This document shows, in pieces, positions 40,801-53,837 of a DNA stretch of 64,000 nt; the stretch's first letter is position 1, and every line of letters starts with the position of its first letter. The DNA is from Montifringilla adamsi (lineage: Eukaryota > Chordata > Aves > Passeriformes > Passeridae), in contig JAGGNK010013558.1 of the NCBI GenBank assembly GCA_017590115.1, forward strand, positions 10,281,752 to 10,345,751, in the 5' to 3' direction. Under the pieces are notes generated by a model, which did no database searches, was not told the DNA's origin, and worked only from the letters and a program-made list of their open reading frames with translations. The position numbers and the translations under genes were made by a program.

Positions 40801-43261
40801 CTTTGTCCAGGACTGTAGCCAGGTGCCTTCATCTTGTAGCTGGTTATTGTAAAGATTCTGCAGCTTCTGCTGAGGCTTTGAGGGAGGGACTGTCCTGAGA
40901 GAATCCACAGTGGGGATACGTGTGTGGACAAAGCTGCTTAAATGCCATCTCATACTTTTAGAGAGGCACCTGTTGTCCCCAGCTTTAGTTTGTGGTCTGT
41001 CCTTCTGCGTGGAGGAAAGATTAAAAATGGGCTGGGGTGGCTTTTTTAGCCTTGTAATATTTATATAAATGCCCCCCCTACACCCGTAGAATTTTACAAG
41101 GCATTTGGTTTTAAAGTTAACTTCAAAATCTTATTATTAAGTGGAGACTTAAAAATTTAAATACATTTGCTGTCTCCAGCATTTGTACAAAAAAACCATT
41201 TTTTACTGCTTAGTTGTAGGATTACCGGAAGACTTGGGAATACACTAAATTATTGCAAGTACTTTTATTTCTAGAAGCATCTTGTCAATTGCATGGGAAA
41301 AGACTACAAAAATGCTTAGCAACATTACTTTCTCTATGCCAGCCATTAGACGATCCTCCCTAGGCTGAAGGAAGATATATGGCATGACTTGATATAATAT
41401 GGTACTGTGGGGGGAGCTTGTTCTTGTTTTATCCTGGAAATGAATACTTTAATCCTCATTCAAAGGGACGGTTTGAGTTCTGTAATTGTAGGGAGTGTTT
41501 TGCTTTGGGTGACTTTTGATGTGGATTTTTGGTCACAGTGTAGAGGAAAATTCTGGATATACTGAAGTAAATGCAAGATTGTCATTAGCACGAGAGCTGG
41601 GTATTCACTGCTGGACTGAGTTTGTGCTGCTGCTCTAACTCAGTCCTTAAGTCTGTTGGCAAGACTGGTGCCTGCCTTAGTTCCTACTGTCGTTATTCTG
41701 GAATACTAAGGGAGGGTTGTGAAAGGCCTTCTCTGGTCTTAGATGGATATTGTGGCCACTGCGCTCTCCTAAACCTTTCCCAAACCCCACTGACTTGTTT
41801 TTTGGAAGCCATCTCGGTTTACTGCACAGCATGCTGGTGTGAAACAGCTTGTTTAAGCAGAAGTGCTTTTGATAAGGTATGTTTGTGTACTTTCAATGAA
41901 ACAATTCTGGTGGCATGAAAGAAGGAATGGCAGAGCTGGGTCATAACTAGAGAGGAAGAGAAAAGTTAATGGAACAAGTCTTTTTACCCTGTACATAGAA
42001 TTATACCACACTAAAGTGTGTACAACACAGCAGTCTCAGAGCCTGGCTTTGTCCTGGCAAGGATTCTGAGCAGGTGCTAGTAAGACAAGAAAATAATTGT
42101 GTGGAAATCTGCCCACCTTAGATCAGAACCCACACAGTGAGCAGCTGTTGCACAGAAAGATAGGCAGGATGTGCCACTATGGAAGAATGTAAGTAGGGTT
42201 TTCTGCCTTTTGATGCTTAAAAAATTATCTCTTGTCCTAGTAATCCTGCCACTCTGGGTATATGAGCTCCTTGGCACATTTTGTTTTTTTCAGCCTTACT
42301 TGTACTATTTCTGCGTCTTCTGTCTCTGGCTGTCAGCTACCCAAACTCTCCAGTTCTTGGCCCCTTGTTAATTATGCTCAGTTCTGAAGCCCTCGAAGTG
42401 ATGGTCTCAGTTTGTCACACTAACAAATGTGTGTATTGCCTCTGTAATTCATTTAATGGCTTGTCCCGGGAAAAACCAGAGCCTTCATTGCCTCCAGCAG
42501 TACAACCTGGATAGGGAAACAGGCGGCTTTTTAGTCAGGACAACTGCAAATTTGTTTTGAGTTACTCAGGCAATCGAAGCAGTGACATCAATGCCAAGTA
42601 TAATCAGTCTATATAATAGTCTAGTTTAGATTCTCTCCTGATGCAGGACTTTAGTTCCATTTCCTTTATCCTTTCTGAAATGAAAGGAAAATTTACAAAG
42701 AAATGAGACCAATACAGTTACTTTTAACTGACTGTAATAAGGTAGCATTTACAGCCGTGAAAAGAGAAAGTCTTTTCTGTTCAAGCTATTGCTTGCTACC
42801 CGTAAATGTCAGGTAAGATCCTAGAGTCTACTTCCAGTTTTGCAAGCCATATCATTGAAAAATTTCCTTAACCCCAAGTGGTTTTTTTGTTCTCTGTATT
42901 TAATAATTGAGATACTTCTGATTGACAAGTTTATTTTCTTGTAGAGGACTCGGGTCCTTGGTTGGAGAATCGTTTTGTAGTGGAAAGCATTAGCTAATAC
43001 AGCTTTGATTATTTGGCTTATATATTTTTCTGATCTATAGAGGACCTCCTAAATGTATGCTGCTAAAATGCACTCTAACATGTGTTTAATTATATTTCTC
43101 TTAGCTAACAAATACTTTACATCAATGGGATAAAGCAGTATTTCTTTATGAAGAGCCATCTCTTTTCCCTTTTTTTCCTTTTTTAGATGATGGAACACCT
43201 GGATTACACAGGAAATGAAGAAAGCACAGCATCAGCCACTGAACAGCCTGGAGGACAATAA
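19764..43261 (+). CDS. SPPL2A: Signal peptide peptidase-like 2A, intramembrane aspartyl protease (complete, 16 coding exons)
   Basis: SPPL2A cleaves type II membrane stubs such as the CD74 N-terminal fragment, TNF and FasL in late endosomes and lysosomes. Exons: 19764-19817, 23518-23637, 24395-24577, 25332-25421, 28815-28948, 31027-31178, 31958-32054, 32567-32668, 33276-33357, 33615-33689, 34323-34379, 34537-34590, 35028-35127, 35951-36028, 36357-36517 and 43187-43261 (TAA). All are GT-AG with consistent phase; total 537 residues (human 520). Exon 1 is a signal peptide. Exons 2-5 encode the lumenal protease-associated domain with N-glycosylation sequons at about N57, N65, N93, N125 and N156. 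Nine membrane spans follow. Catalytic motifs are YDVF (Asp351), GFGD (Asp429) and QPAL (479-482). The cytosolic tail carries SYQMM (Tyr512), the lysosomal sorting signal known from human SPPL2A. The size difference from human is an extra 18-codon exon at 34537. Identity is clear from WSGVAELENLKA, SAMSLYNCLAALI and WRRKEMKKFWKGSSYQ. Confidence 0.96.
23046..23076. repeat. AT-rich dinucleotide stretch
   Basis: Alternating AT with small interruptions within SPPL2A intron 1, immediately upstream of a hairpin-forming inverted repeat. Confidence 0.7.
23099..23137. repeat. Perfect 14-base inverted repeat with 11-base spacer
   Basis: The left arm AAATTCTAGAGTCT (23099-23112) is the exact reverse complement of the right arm AGACTCTAGAATTT (23124-23137), with an 11-base spacer between them. 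A related GAGACTCTAAAG occurs again near 23210. It could form a cruciform or RNA hairpin within the intron. No terminal-repeat element was identified around it. Confidence 0.85.
23900..23936. repeat. Short (TTTATG)-like tandem repeat
   Basis: Imperfect units of TTTATG/TTTATT in SPPL2A intron 2. No function is implied. Confidence 0.6.
25422..28814 (+). other. SPPL2A: SPPL2A intron 4
   Basis: This 3.4 kb intron has no recognised exon. It contains T/G-rich low-complexity DNA at about 27385-27480 and a tandem duplication of about 120 bases at 28125-28366. Open frames in it are short and unrecognised. Confidence 0.75.
28125..28366 (+). repeat. Tandem direct duplication, period about 120 bases, two copies
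   Basis: Copy 1 (about 28125-28243) and copy 2 (about 28245-28366) share nearly all positions, from TTTTTAAAATAGTGT through GAATCCAACTCAACAC to CTGTCTGAAGCCTCA. Copy 2 differs by a small insertion of about five bases before CATTTGAATCC and a small deletion in the ACATGTTTGTC segment. The low divergence implies a recent duplication. It lies about 450 bases upstream of SPPL2A exon 5. Confidence 0.92.
28949..31026 (+). other. SPPL2A: SPPL2A intron 5
   Basis: About 2.1 kb between exons 5 and 6. No additional exon or recognisable repeat was seen. A slightly GC-richer segment (about 29330-29660) yields only shadow open frames. Confidence 0.7.
31724..31852 (-). mobile_element. CR1-like LINE fragment (3' end region, minus orientation)
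   Basis: The + strand reads TATAGAATCCTCAAGGTTGA, then ACATTTAAGATCATCCAGTC, then CCCCTAAACCACATCACCAG and CACCTCTTGAACAC. This order matches the reverse complement of the 3' end of bird CR1 elements as I recall it. It is a decayed, 5'-truncated copy in SPPL2A intron 6, ending about 105 bases before exon 7, and is followed by T/G-rich low-complexity sequence (31880-31925). Confidence 0.7.
34537..34590 (+). other. SPPL2A: Extra in-frame SPPL2A exon, 18 codons, resembling the preceding exon
   Basis: An AG acceptor at 34535-34536 and a GTAAGG donor after 34590 flank a phase 0-0 exon encoding SDGNLVEVPTERSAPHEK. Human SPPL2A, as I recall it, goes directly from the ...GNNEK sequence to LPVVIRVP. 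The preceding exon (34323-34379) encodes NGASIMVEVAAGPFGNSEK. Both share a hydrophobic-VEV core and a terminal EK, so this may be a tandemly duplicated exon. It lies in the loop between the two catalytic Asp segments. Confidence 0.7.
36518..43186 (+). other. SPPL2A: SPPL2A intron 15 (largest intron)
   Basis: 6.7 kb separates the exon ending in SYQ from the last exon. The only exon-like item seen is the candidate alternative terminal exon at 38637-38693. Many AATAAA-type motifs occur (for example near 39550), as expected in AT-rich DNA. No other gene was recognised. Confidence 0.7.
38637..38693 (+). other. SPPL2A: Candidate alternative terminal coding exon of SPPL2A
   Basis: After ATTTTATTTAG (AG at 38635-38636) the frame that continues from SYQ reads VSDSSRTPLLQGVIMAFF and stops at TAA 38691-38693. 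Use of this exon in place of the one at 43187 would change the tail from YQMM to YQVS. A donor-like CAAG|GTGTGA also occurs after 38670. If it were used and joined to 43187 the frame would shift and end quickly. The evidence is one good acceptor and an in-frame, non-random-looking peptide. I cannot confirm expression. Confidence 0.35.
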
Positions 43262-43950
43262 AATGTGGGATATCCTGATTTAAAATAGCATTTGAATTTT
43301 TGCCAGCTGAATTACAGTAAATGTGGTGAAATTTTACAATAGAGTGTTTCCCACTCTGTGTAAAAGGGTTTTTTATTCCTGCACCTATATTTTTATGGAA
43401 AATACTGTTGATAACATAAAAGTAATCAAAATAGAGTCGCATTTTTACAGCCAAACCAAGCTAGTAAAACTGTGCCTTATTTCAATTTAAATAAAAGGAT
43501 ATTTTCTATGCAATTTTCCAACTGTGTTTCTATACAGTATATTTTTATAAAAGTTGCTTGCCCATATCATCTTAAGTGAAATGTTCTTTGAAAGTTTTGA
43601 TTGAGACTAGGTTTCTTTGGAAAAAAAAAAAAAAAGTACCCTTCATATGTTTTCTTTCCAGATTTTGAATGCAAAGTTGGTTAGTAATGTAACTATAGCA
43701 ACTGAAGAATGAAACTATAGTTCCATTACTACAAGTAATTCAATAAACAGTGTGTATGTTGATGTACATTGTGAGACATAAGATAAGTAACAGGGCAAAT
43801 TGAGTGTGGGGGTTATGAACTCTTCCTCCCCACTCCCCTCATTGTATCACTGGCTTATGCCTTAATTGTGAAAATTGTTAAGCTTTGATGCAAGTCTTTG
43901 GATTATATACATTGCCAAACATTTAAAAATAATAAAAGAGGGGAGGTACT
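43262..43950 (+). terminator. SPPL2A: SPPL2A 3' UTR and candidate poly(A) signals
   Basis: AT-rich sequence follows the TAA stop. AATAAA occurs at 43490-43495, 43742-43747 and 43931-43936. The first is the simplest main signal, giving a 3' UTR of about 250 bases. The others may serve longer forms. Confidence 0.55.
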
Positions 43951-46900
43951 TACACATAATCCTGAATACTTCTGTGCAGCTCGTGGAATAGTTGACAAAC
44001 AAGATGGTGTGGAAGGCAAGAGGTTTTTTGATCAGTAAGTGCTATTTTGTGGAATGGGATAAAATGTTAACACTGGCCTGGTTCTGTCACCTGTTGAGAG
44101 TAGGTGTGTATTTGTGGTCTTTGGCTGTGGGTCAGTTCAGAGGGATAGGGAAAGACAGGACAGTTTTGGGGTTTTTTACCTTTTGCATCTGCACCATACT
44201 TTTTTAAAAGTATTTTTGAAACCTCTTTGCAGTTGATAGACAAAACAGGTTTGAATAGTGCTAGTAGTACTTGTGTTAGCTAAGGCAAATGCATGTGTTT
44301 AACTTGTTTAATCTTAATTTGTTTTTGCTTTTAAAGACTTGGAAAAAGGAGAAGTTGTTTAAATCATTAGTTTGCATTTAGAAGAGTTTGAGTTTGTTTG
44401 ACACCTGGTCTTTTTTCAGGAAACTGCAAATTGAGGGGATTAGGCATAGAAAATTTGTATAGCTGTAATGCTAACACTTGACACCAAAGAAAACTGGAGA
44501 AGGCAACAAGGGGAGACCACTGAGTTCGCTTAGTGCTAATGTCAGGTAGTTGTTAAAACATTTTTCCTATTCTTTAAATGAATGTCATTCCTATAGCAAG
44601 TACAAGTTCAGGTACCCTGGAGAAAACAACTGAGTAAGCACATGCTGGGCAGTGACAGTGGAGGCTTTCCTGCAGTGCCTCGTGCAAGTGCCTCCTTTGT
44701 TTGCAGGTCACCTCTAGACATTTCTAGTCAGTTTGGGGCATGTCAGCTCAGGAAAATTTACCCTGATTAAATCTAGCGTAGCTAGATGTACTTTGGAAGT
44801 ATGCTAATTAAGACAATTGAAAATCTGTATTGGCAGTTAACAAAGGCTTACTGCAAATTTACCTAATTTATATCAAGTTTAAACTTTTGTTTGCAAGAGT
44901 CAGGAGCAGACAAAGGACAGCCTGGATATCAGTTGTTGCCATTCACAGAGACTGAGCGTGGTGCCAGTTGATACGGGTAAGAGAACTCACCTTGTTTGCA
45001 GCTTCCCTAAGAAAATAGAAATTACAAGCAGTTTTTGTATGTTAGTAGTTCCCCCCTTGACTCGAGCTTGAACTGACAGCCTCAGAATACAGTGGTCATC
45101 TTCTGTTTTATTTAACTGGCATTTCATAATAAATTAAAGCATACCTCAGTGTTTTAATAACAGACTGAAAATGTGTCTTCTGATGTGTTATGCTCTTTGA
45201 CAAGCCCAGTATCTGCCAAAGTTCAGTGGTTTTGAAGAAGTTTCTGGAAATTCCTGAAGCAGATAAAGAAGTTACAACTCATTCAAAATCATGTACAATT
45301 GAAAGCCCTCAGAAGCTTCACAAACCCGTGTAAGATGACTTCTTTGTCTCTTTGAAATCTTCCACATGGAGGATTTATTAAATTTTCAGCTGTAAGTGAT
45401 AACGGAATTAGTATAAATAAAAAAGACCCTTGGCAACATAAGTGTATTCAGCAGCTGGCTGTGGAAGCTCTGTCTTGTTCTGTGCCTAATAATACTCCAT
45501 GCCTGATCATGCCTGAGGTTTCACACACGTGTTGCCATTTAGTGGGATGTAAACTAACTTTTTTTTCTTTCAAGTGCTTAGGTGCTTTGTTTACAAAAAT
45601 TATGAATGGAGTTTAAAATTTTATATAAATAGTAGGTTAGTACTGACTACTGAAATGAGGTTTTTATAAGTTCAATAGAACTGATTGCAACACTTCTAGC
45701 AATTTTGAATGTTTTTAATATTAAATTTGGTTGAGCTAAACACTGTTAAAAGCCTTGTTAGTCATACTTTAATAGAAAAATCTTACTACCTTTTCATTGT
45801 ATGTTTACTGACAACAACCCCCTTCCTTATGACTCTTAAGTTATCACCTTAAAAATGTTATTAATAAATGTTACTTGGAAAAAAAATAGTTGAGTAATTG
45901 CTTTGTTCTAACTCATCCTTTTTCTACTGTGAATGTTCATGGCAAAACAATTAACACTTCATAATAAGGAGTTAAAAATCCATAATGCACCCCCGTGAAT
46001 ATGTAGTTGCAATTTTTCTCCATGTATCAAAGTTATGATTCCACTTGTAAGTTCCTGTGTGATGGGTTTGGTACATTGCTTTTCTCTATTTTTTCTCCTG
46101 GGATGAAGAGGGAGTAAATGAAGTGAATTAAGCTACATCATTTTTCCTGGTGTGATTCAGGAAATGTTTGTTGTACAGCTGATAGTGCTGAGGCTCCCTG
46201 AAAGTACACCTGAGAAACTGAGCTGGAAACTTCACAGCTGCAAAGTTCTTGATGGAAATAAGAAGGCAGTCAGCCAGGAAATGGTGCTGCAGAGGCAGCG
46301 TACAGCTGAAGGTGCTTGGCCATGAGCACAAGAAACAGCCAAGCCTCAAACTTAAAACCCAGGCTGGGTTGGAAGTATTGGCAAAGAAAATGAAAAAATC
46401 ACTGAACCTGAGTGCACTTGATACGTGATCCTTGAACCATCCATGCAGCCCTGTGATACAGTGTTTTGGATGTGACATGTTCTTAGGTATTTTAAATCTC
46501 TTTTACTTGTACACTGGAGGTTTCAGTAACTTTGAGTCACAGTAATGGAGTGCTCTATGGGGAGAGAAACCTCCAAAATGCTTTTTGAATTTACTTATTT
46601 TAAAAAGTAGAAGTTAAGAACAGGCACAGCTGCAATCAGCAAACTTGTTTTTCACTGTCTGTTCCCCATGCAGTCCATTATTAAGGCTGCTCCATCTGAC
46701 ACACTGGCTCAACTGTAAATCTCAAAATTGCAAGTAGAAGAGGCAGTTTCTCCTAAGGAAGGGGATGCTTGACAGTTTAGATCAGTCCAATCTTTACAAT
46801 ACAATTCCATTTAGACACGAAAATAAACTTTCCCCTGTGAGTTTGGTCAAGCACCTGCACAGGTTGCACAGAGGTGGTAGAGTCTCCATCCTTGGAGACA

Positions 46901-49900
46901 AACAAAATACAAGTGGCCACAGGCCTGGCAGGAGGGCTGGAACTAGGCAACCTACAGAGGAGCATTCCATCTCTACTGGTCTGGTTATGAAAGTGAGGGG
47001 TGTTTTTTGCTGGTTTTCCAGCTCCAGTGATCTGCAAATTTTTTTTAATTCATGGAAAAACTCAACTTTTATCACCCTGACATAAGTTTGATTTTTTTTT
47101 TAATTTGGAATAATTTATACTAAACTGTCAGATTGAAATATATTTAAAAGTTGTCTTTGGATTTCTAATGCTTTCAGAAGCTAAAGCACTGTTTTGTTTT
47201 CATGTAGCCCATACAGCACATTTTCTGGGTGAATGCTTTATCTCTACAGATTTTGAGGAAAGAAGGGCAACTCAGACTGTTATCCTTTTTGTCAGTGGTG
47301 AGCAATCAAAGTTCAAGGTTTTGTGTTCTGGAGAGAGGTTGATGGTGGAAGCTCAGGTATCTCTGGAATTCTTCTTACTGATAAAGAATGTGCAAGATCC
47401 TGTTTCTCTGAATACTGAGGACATCAAATAGCTGAGAATAGGTTTTTGCTTGCAGCTCAAAGACCTTTTAACCAAGAAGGTGCTTAGATCAAAGAGCTTT
47501 CAGCTTTTTTTAGGGGTGTGCTCATGGGTATTCTGCTGTCTGGTTTCTGTTTTCTCTCCTTGCCCATGAACATAGAACCTCCTTTCTTTCCTCTTTTTTA
47601 TTTGAAGCAGTACCAGCATGATTTGAAGTGACTTTGCACACTGTCTTGGACAATGATACGTTCCTCTGTTCCAGTATGGAGTCCATAATGAGGAAGTTTA
47701 ATTTTTTTGACTCTGTGAAAACAACCAGCTCATGCTGGTTCTCTCCATATTTTGTGAAAAGGCTGCCAGAATTGGTGAACTTAGGCATTATACACACTTG
47801 GGAATACAAGGAAATTTGACAGATTGGTACATTTACAAGTTCAACAATAGTTCTGCTAATTTCATATCTGCCTTTGCTGTTATGTGTCCCTGTCAAAGCT
47901 ACAAGAAAAGTGGTCTCCTTTTAATTAAATATTTCTTTCAAGAGGTAGTGTAAACTTATGCTGGAGAATTGATCCATCTCCATGGATTTAAAGCAATTGA
48001 CTACAGGAAATTAGCAAACAGATGTTTATCTAGTAGACAAGTATTTCTGTGGTAGCTGATTTAAAAAGTAAATTTAAGTAAATTTTCATTATAGTAACAA
48101 TGGAACCAAGAGCACATGCATGCCCTCTGGTACCTCCTTCTCTAAGAAACGGAGGAGCAATCTTCTGCAGGACAAAGTGACATTTTTGTCATGGCCACTA
48201 TCACATAAGAATTTCAAATTGTACAGTTAAGACCTGTCCCATATAGAGTCACCTAAAATTTTATGTCTTGATTATGAGTTACCTATCCCTGGATTTTAAA
48301 AAACCCCAAAACATCCAAAAGCAGAGCTCTGTGAACTTTCTCTGGTTGGTAAAAATCAGGTACCTTCAGCTGCTGTCGCTTTCCCTGCTGGTTCAAGCAG
48401 CACAGTCCTGGAAGGAGGTACTGCACCTGGATCATCTCTGTGCAAAGGCCACCTCACTGCCTGGCCATCTGCTCAGCTGCCAACAAATGAAAACACAAGA
48501 ATTTGTGGGCTCAAAGATTGCAGCAGAAACAATTTTCACAGGGAAGTTTTTCTAAAATGCTAAAGGGAGGAGAAAGTTCAGATGGAACGAAACTGAGATA
48601 AAGTCATTTTAGTTATATTTTTAAAGGCAGGCACTGATAAAATCTTGCAAAGGGTCACCATTACGTGGTAAATGCACTCATACAGTTCCTGGCAGCTACT
48701 GATTTTACACATCTAAATAGAGATGTGTGGAGGCACACCCTTGGCAGTTTTGCACAAGACTGTGGCCTATGTTGGTTAAGCTCTCACTCTTTTCTGAGCA
48801 GGAACTAACATATCATATTCCCAAATACAGGATATGCTTACATTCTACTTTAGATGATGGGTTGGGTAATGTATCCCTTTTTGTGCACTCATGGAGCATG
48901 TAAAAGAACATTCTGAATTGCATGTGCTCAATAACCTCATTAACCTGATATCCCTTGCTATTACTATAGAATATCTTTAATGCAGATTTTTAAACTGGAA
49001 AACCCACACTCTCTGTTGCCTCATTTGGATGTGATGAGTCCTAGCACAAAGTTGAACTGGAGTTACTGGTTTTGCACTCCGAGCTTGGTGTGTTTGGTCA
49101 TCGAGCCCTTTGTGCTGCCACCAGAAAGGCACCCCCCAGTCCTTTCCTAGCATTAGTGGGGATTTGCCATTCCAAGCAAAGCACTGAACAACTGAGAAGC
49201 CTCACATACCATTCCCTGCATCTGTGTTTCAAAGTCAGTGGCTGACTGCCTTATGCTCTGGCCCTTAGTTAACACTTAAATGCAGTTGTTAGAGAGGAGC
49301 TGAACTGTTCTGGTGGCCTTCAGGTGATAGCAGATCAGCTCTCTTATCTCCAAAGCCATGCCCCCCTCTCTGGGGCTGTGTGGTACAGAGATGCCAATGT
49401 TATTTCATCGATTTGAACACCTGAGCAGTTTTGTTACTTGAATTTAAAGACCTCCATTGTCTGTGAGATTGGAGTCTGAATCAGTCACTGGGGTTAATTT
49501 GTTTAATGACTGTTAAATAAGCAAAATTAACTTTTTGTACATTATTCTCTTGGTGTATCTTGAATTTACCTTGGATTTTATGACCTATTTCTGTATGCTT
49601 GTTTCTTTTGAGGGAATACATCTCAGCTGTTAAAGCTAACACATTCCTTAGCCTAACTACTTTTTGCCTTTAAGGAACTTGGATATAATGCAAAAAGATT
49701 AAAAACTTTGGGACCTTTTCAGATGTGTGACTCTGAGGTGTACCACAAACTAATAAAGTAACCAAAATTACTAAACCATTAAAAACTGTGAAGTTTCAGA
49801 TTTTCTAAGTTTTATTTTGCCTAGTTTCAATGGCAAGAAGCCTCCTCCTAGCTATTTCTACTTCATCCCATTCTGAAACAGTCAATTTTAAATTGTTGCC

Positions 49901-52900
49901 AAGTTATGTGATTGTAATGTTATTTGGTATATTCTACGAAAGGTATTGGACAAATGTCACAACAAATCAGCAACTCAGCACTAGAAAATCTTCCACAAAT
50001 AATGGAGGGGACTTATGGATCCCGTTAATCTGTGTCATTGTATGGTTTTTGCCTTACCTGACAAATTTAAACTTCAATGTGAAAAAAAAAAGCTATCTTC
50101 AGTTTTTAGAAGTAGCAGTGTGAATGTAAACTGCTGAGTTACCACTACAGCTGTAGCTGGAGAAATTATTTACCTGGGTAAATCAGAAAAGGACAAACCT
50201 GTGGCCAAAGAAAAAATAAGGCATTTGGGAGAATTCACCCGTTTCAAAAATATGAAAAGTGAACAAATAACTCTTTTCTGCCACAGATTACTTCACTGTG
50301 GGACAAAAAAAAAAAGTTTTCTACAGAGAATCTGTTTGGCTTTCAGTGGGACATTAACTAGATCTCCTTATCAGTTAGCATTTGCAATTTATTTAACTAC
50401 TTGAACTCTAGTACTTATTTTGAACAACTGCAGAGTAACAGCACATATCTGGTAAAACTTTTTATAGTGTCAAACAAACAAAACCAAAACCAGGTCACTT
50501 TCATTTAATGGTAACTCATTTAGTTTCTCATCAAGAGGAATGCTGTGTTTTTTTCCTAAGCATGAGTCAGTGTTTCATCCATGTGAGGGTGAGCAATCAA
50601 ACGGCAGCATCCTGGCTACTGGGTATTGCAATATTGAGATAAGAGCTTCCTAATAAAGGTTTCTTATCCTTTAGGACTTACTGAAATCAAGTTACAGTTG
50701 GTTTAATGGGATGTAAAACCTATTGGGGTTGACATCACAAACTTTACTAGGTCTAGTGATGATTACATAATAAATGTGTCAAGGACAGACTGATAGCTTG
50801 ATTTGAGATATAAAAATGAGATATGGGAACCACATAACAAAAGAAGTTTTTTAAAAAGCCAGTTACATTCAATCTGAGATAGCAGAAGCTTGCTTCAGGT
50901 CCTTAAATGCCATAAGGTATAAAATAATGCTTCATTATTTCCTTGTCATTCACAGCTGACAGGTGTTGATTTAGAAGGAGATAGCAGAGGAATTTTGAGT
51001 TGACTTTTGGTGTGAATGAAGGTAACACAAAGGATGACAAGTAGCAAATATTTATCCTACAGTGCAGTAATTTATAAATTTAACATCTGAATGTACAAGA
51101 ATTCACCTTTTGGATGACTAACTGCTAGTTTAGGGTCAAATCATGCCATGTTCTGTACGGGCTGATCGAGGTACTAAGAGGAAATAAGGTGACTTCCTTC
51201 ACTGCCCGGTCACAGGGATGTGTTTCACTCTGCTCCTTGCCTCCACAAGACTGAAGGCTCATGCTCCCCCAGACAGCACGAGGCAGAGAGGATGTTGGTG
51301 ACTCATTTCCCTTTCATTTTCATCCCGAGCTGTTCCTGAAACAATGTGCTCTTTCCAACTAAGCTTATCGCAGCTGAACTCTGAAACAGTTTGATGTTGA
51401 TCTCTACAGTTTTGCAGGATCAACAGGAAAACAAGGCATGGAAATTCCTCACCTTACATACATTCTCCTAAATAATAGCTAGTATCAGAGAAGACTCATG
51501 CCTAGGTTGGCCTTCAGCTACTTTTTCCTAATTTCTTTGCTTTTTCTAGCTCTTGGATTTACAAATATGAAACTTAGAGGCCAACATGATAATAGTGAGA
51601 ATCAAGTCAGTGTAGTCCAAGTATTGCTGTGAGATGAGGTGAAGAATCTAGTCGTGGAAGAACTGACTCATTCATCTAATGTGGGATGTGACCTTTAGAT
51701 CAGTTAATTAGAAAGGGAAGAAGAGGGAGAGAAGGAGGAATGAGGTGATTTCTCAGAAATGCTTTATGTTGTCAACAGAAGAATTTTAAAAATCCCCTAT
51801 TTTCTCTACTTTGGAAGACTCTTGAACCATTTCCCAAAAAATTCTACTGGGCTTTCACTGCTCCTTCTGTTCCTGCTCCCTAAGCCAAGAACTAGCACAT
51901 GGGAATCTGGGCAGGAACAAGTAGTGGCAGATCAGCAGGCTTGGGACTTCTACCCAGTAAGAGAGTGAATGGAGTCTCTTTGTTGTGTGATCTTGTCCTC
52001 AGAACTCATTTAAGTTTTTCCTGGAAAAGCCTAATTTTCCATTTCTATGGAAATTGAGAGTCCTAAGAGCCTAATTTTCATATCTATGTAAGATATCAGG
52101 AATTCTTCTCAAGTTAACTTAAAACAAGCATTAGGATCTCCCCTGCAGCTGAGGAACTCCCTGCAACACCCTAATTCGAGCTGGATGCCTCAGTTGCTGG
52201 GTCTTCCCAAATTTACACCTATTGTCCGCAGCAAAGGTGTTCAGACACCAGAATTTACAACTGGACTTGCCCTGCTAAATAGCTGTGAATGCAAGAATGT
52301 TTGTTTCTTGTTATCTACAGTTCTGTTAAAAAAAATTAAAAAGGCAAAAGTGGCTGCTGCAAGTTAATGCTTGGTTTGATTTCTGATCATGCCTGTCTGA
52401 TCATTGGAGCGGACTCTGTTACCCTGTGATGCACAAGCCCAGGGTCCAGGTGTGAGCACACGTCAGCTCAGCCCAATACTAATGCTGACAATCTGCAGCA
52501 AGGGGAGAGAGATGATAACTCACAACAGCTGACAAATGATCAAACCTGACTATGAAAAACCAAAGGTTTTAAATTACTTTGAATGCTTGGGTTGAGTTTA
52601 TATCTAATTACTGCTCTTGTGCAGCCATGGTATTTTAAAAAGACATGACAGATTTTTCTAGGATTTCTTTAATTTTTTTTAATATAAGGAACACAAATAA
52701 TTTAAGCCAAACCCAATCCCTCATTTGTCCCTTACAAATGCCGTTTACTCTAGCACAGAGGTTGTTGCAAAAGCTATATAATGACATATATAGTAGAAAT
52801 TATTGAACGAGGCTTTTCATTTGTGGTACTGATTCTCCAAGTTTGCAGATTGCATACAGGGACAAACGAACACAAGGTTCCTCCCCTGGGCACTTCCTAA

Positions 52901-53080
52901 TCTAAACTGGAAACTGAGTTGACTGAAGTGGAAGAAATACATCCTCCTTTTTCCCTCCAAAACGAAATTTCCTCCAGTTTGGCTCAGGTCTCTTAGAAGA
53001 TGCCTCCGACGGCATCTTCTAGATGCTAATGGCGGCACTACCATGTGCGAGCAGGGCTGGCAAGAAAAGCGCGAACTATT
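43951..53080. other. Intergenic region between SPPL2A and the next CpG island
   Basis: Nine kilobases with no coding exon that I recognise on either strand. Open frames are short and lack splice context or similarity. One CR1-like fragment (about 46841-46935) was identified. The remainder is AT-rich unique sequence. Confidence 0.55.
46841..46935 (+). mobile_element. CR1-like LINE fragment (plus orientation)
   Basis: The order CACAGGTTGCACAGAGGTGG, GAGTCTCCATCCTTGGAGA and then a decayed GGCCTGG segment matches the conserved region near the 3' end of bird CR1 (usual form: AGGTTGCCCAGAGAGG..., CTCCATCCCTGGAG). It is strongly diverged and short. Confidence 0.6.
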
Positions 53081-53837
53081 CTGAGCTAACGCTGCGGCTC
53101 TGACAGGGAGCAAGGCCGGGTCCCCCTCAGGGGCAGGAGCCGGCTCGGATGGAGCCGGGCCGAGGTGACCCGTCCCGCCGGGTCCGTGCCCTCGGGCACG
53201 CCGCGCAGCCCCTCGCGAAGCCGCTGCCTTTGCGGAGGTGCGGGGTCCCTTTCCGAGCCGCGCCTTCCCAGCCAGGCGGCTTTCTCTCCATTTTTAACAT
53301 CTCCGCCTTCACCTCACCGCAGCACAGGTCAGCACGGCCGCCTGCCCGCCTGCAGCCACTGACGCCTTCCCCGGGTATCTCTGGACCCCGCTCGGGGCTC
53401 ACCAGTGCTGTGGAGAGGCCGAGGGACCCCCTCACACCCCCGGCCGGGCCCGCCCCGAGGGGAGCCGGGCGGGCAGCACCGCCCCGCCAGCCCCCTCCTC
53501 CTCCCGGGGGCGGTGCGCGCTGACGCGGCAGCGCCGCGGCTCCTCCGCTGGCCGAGTCGCACAATTATGAGAAAGAGGCGCCGGGCCGAGACCGCCGCCA
53601 GCCCTGAGTCCCGGTGCGGAGCCGAACCAGCGCCGTCCTCCGCGTCCCGCGCCTCCCTTCGTCCCCGGAGCGTCGTCCTCGCCCGGCCGCTCCCCACCCA
53701 GCCCTCCGCTGCCGCCGAGCCCAGCCCCGATAGATGGAGACAGGCCCCGCCACCGCCGACGCCGAACCACGAGCAGGAGCTGCCCGGCGGGAGGAGAACC
53801 AGAGTCGGCGCCGAGACCCAGCCCGGCCCTGAGGAGA

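Noticed and set aside
46128..46478. 116-codon minus-strand open frame
   Set aside because: No recognisable domain, no splice or promoter context, and composition like the surrounding intergenic DNA.
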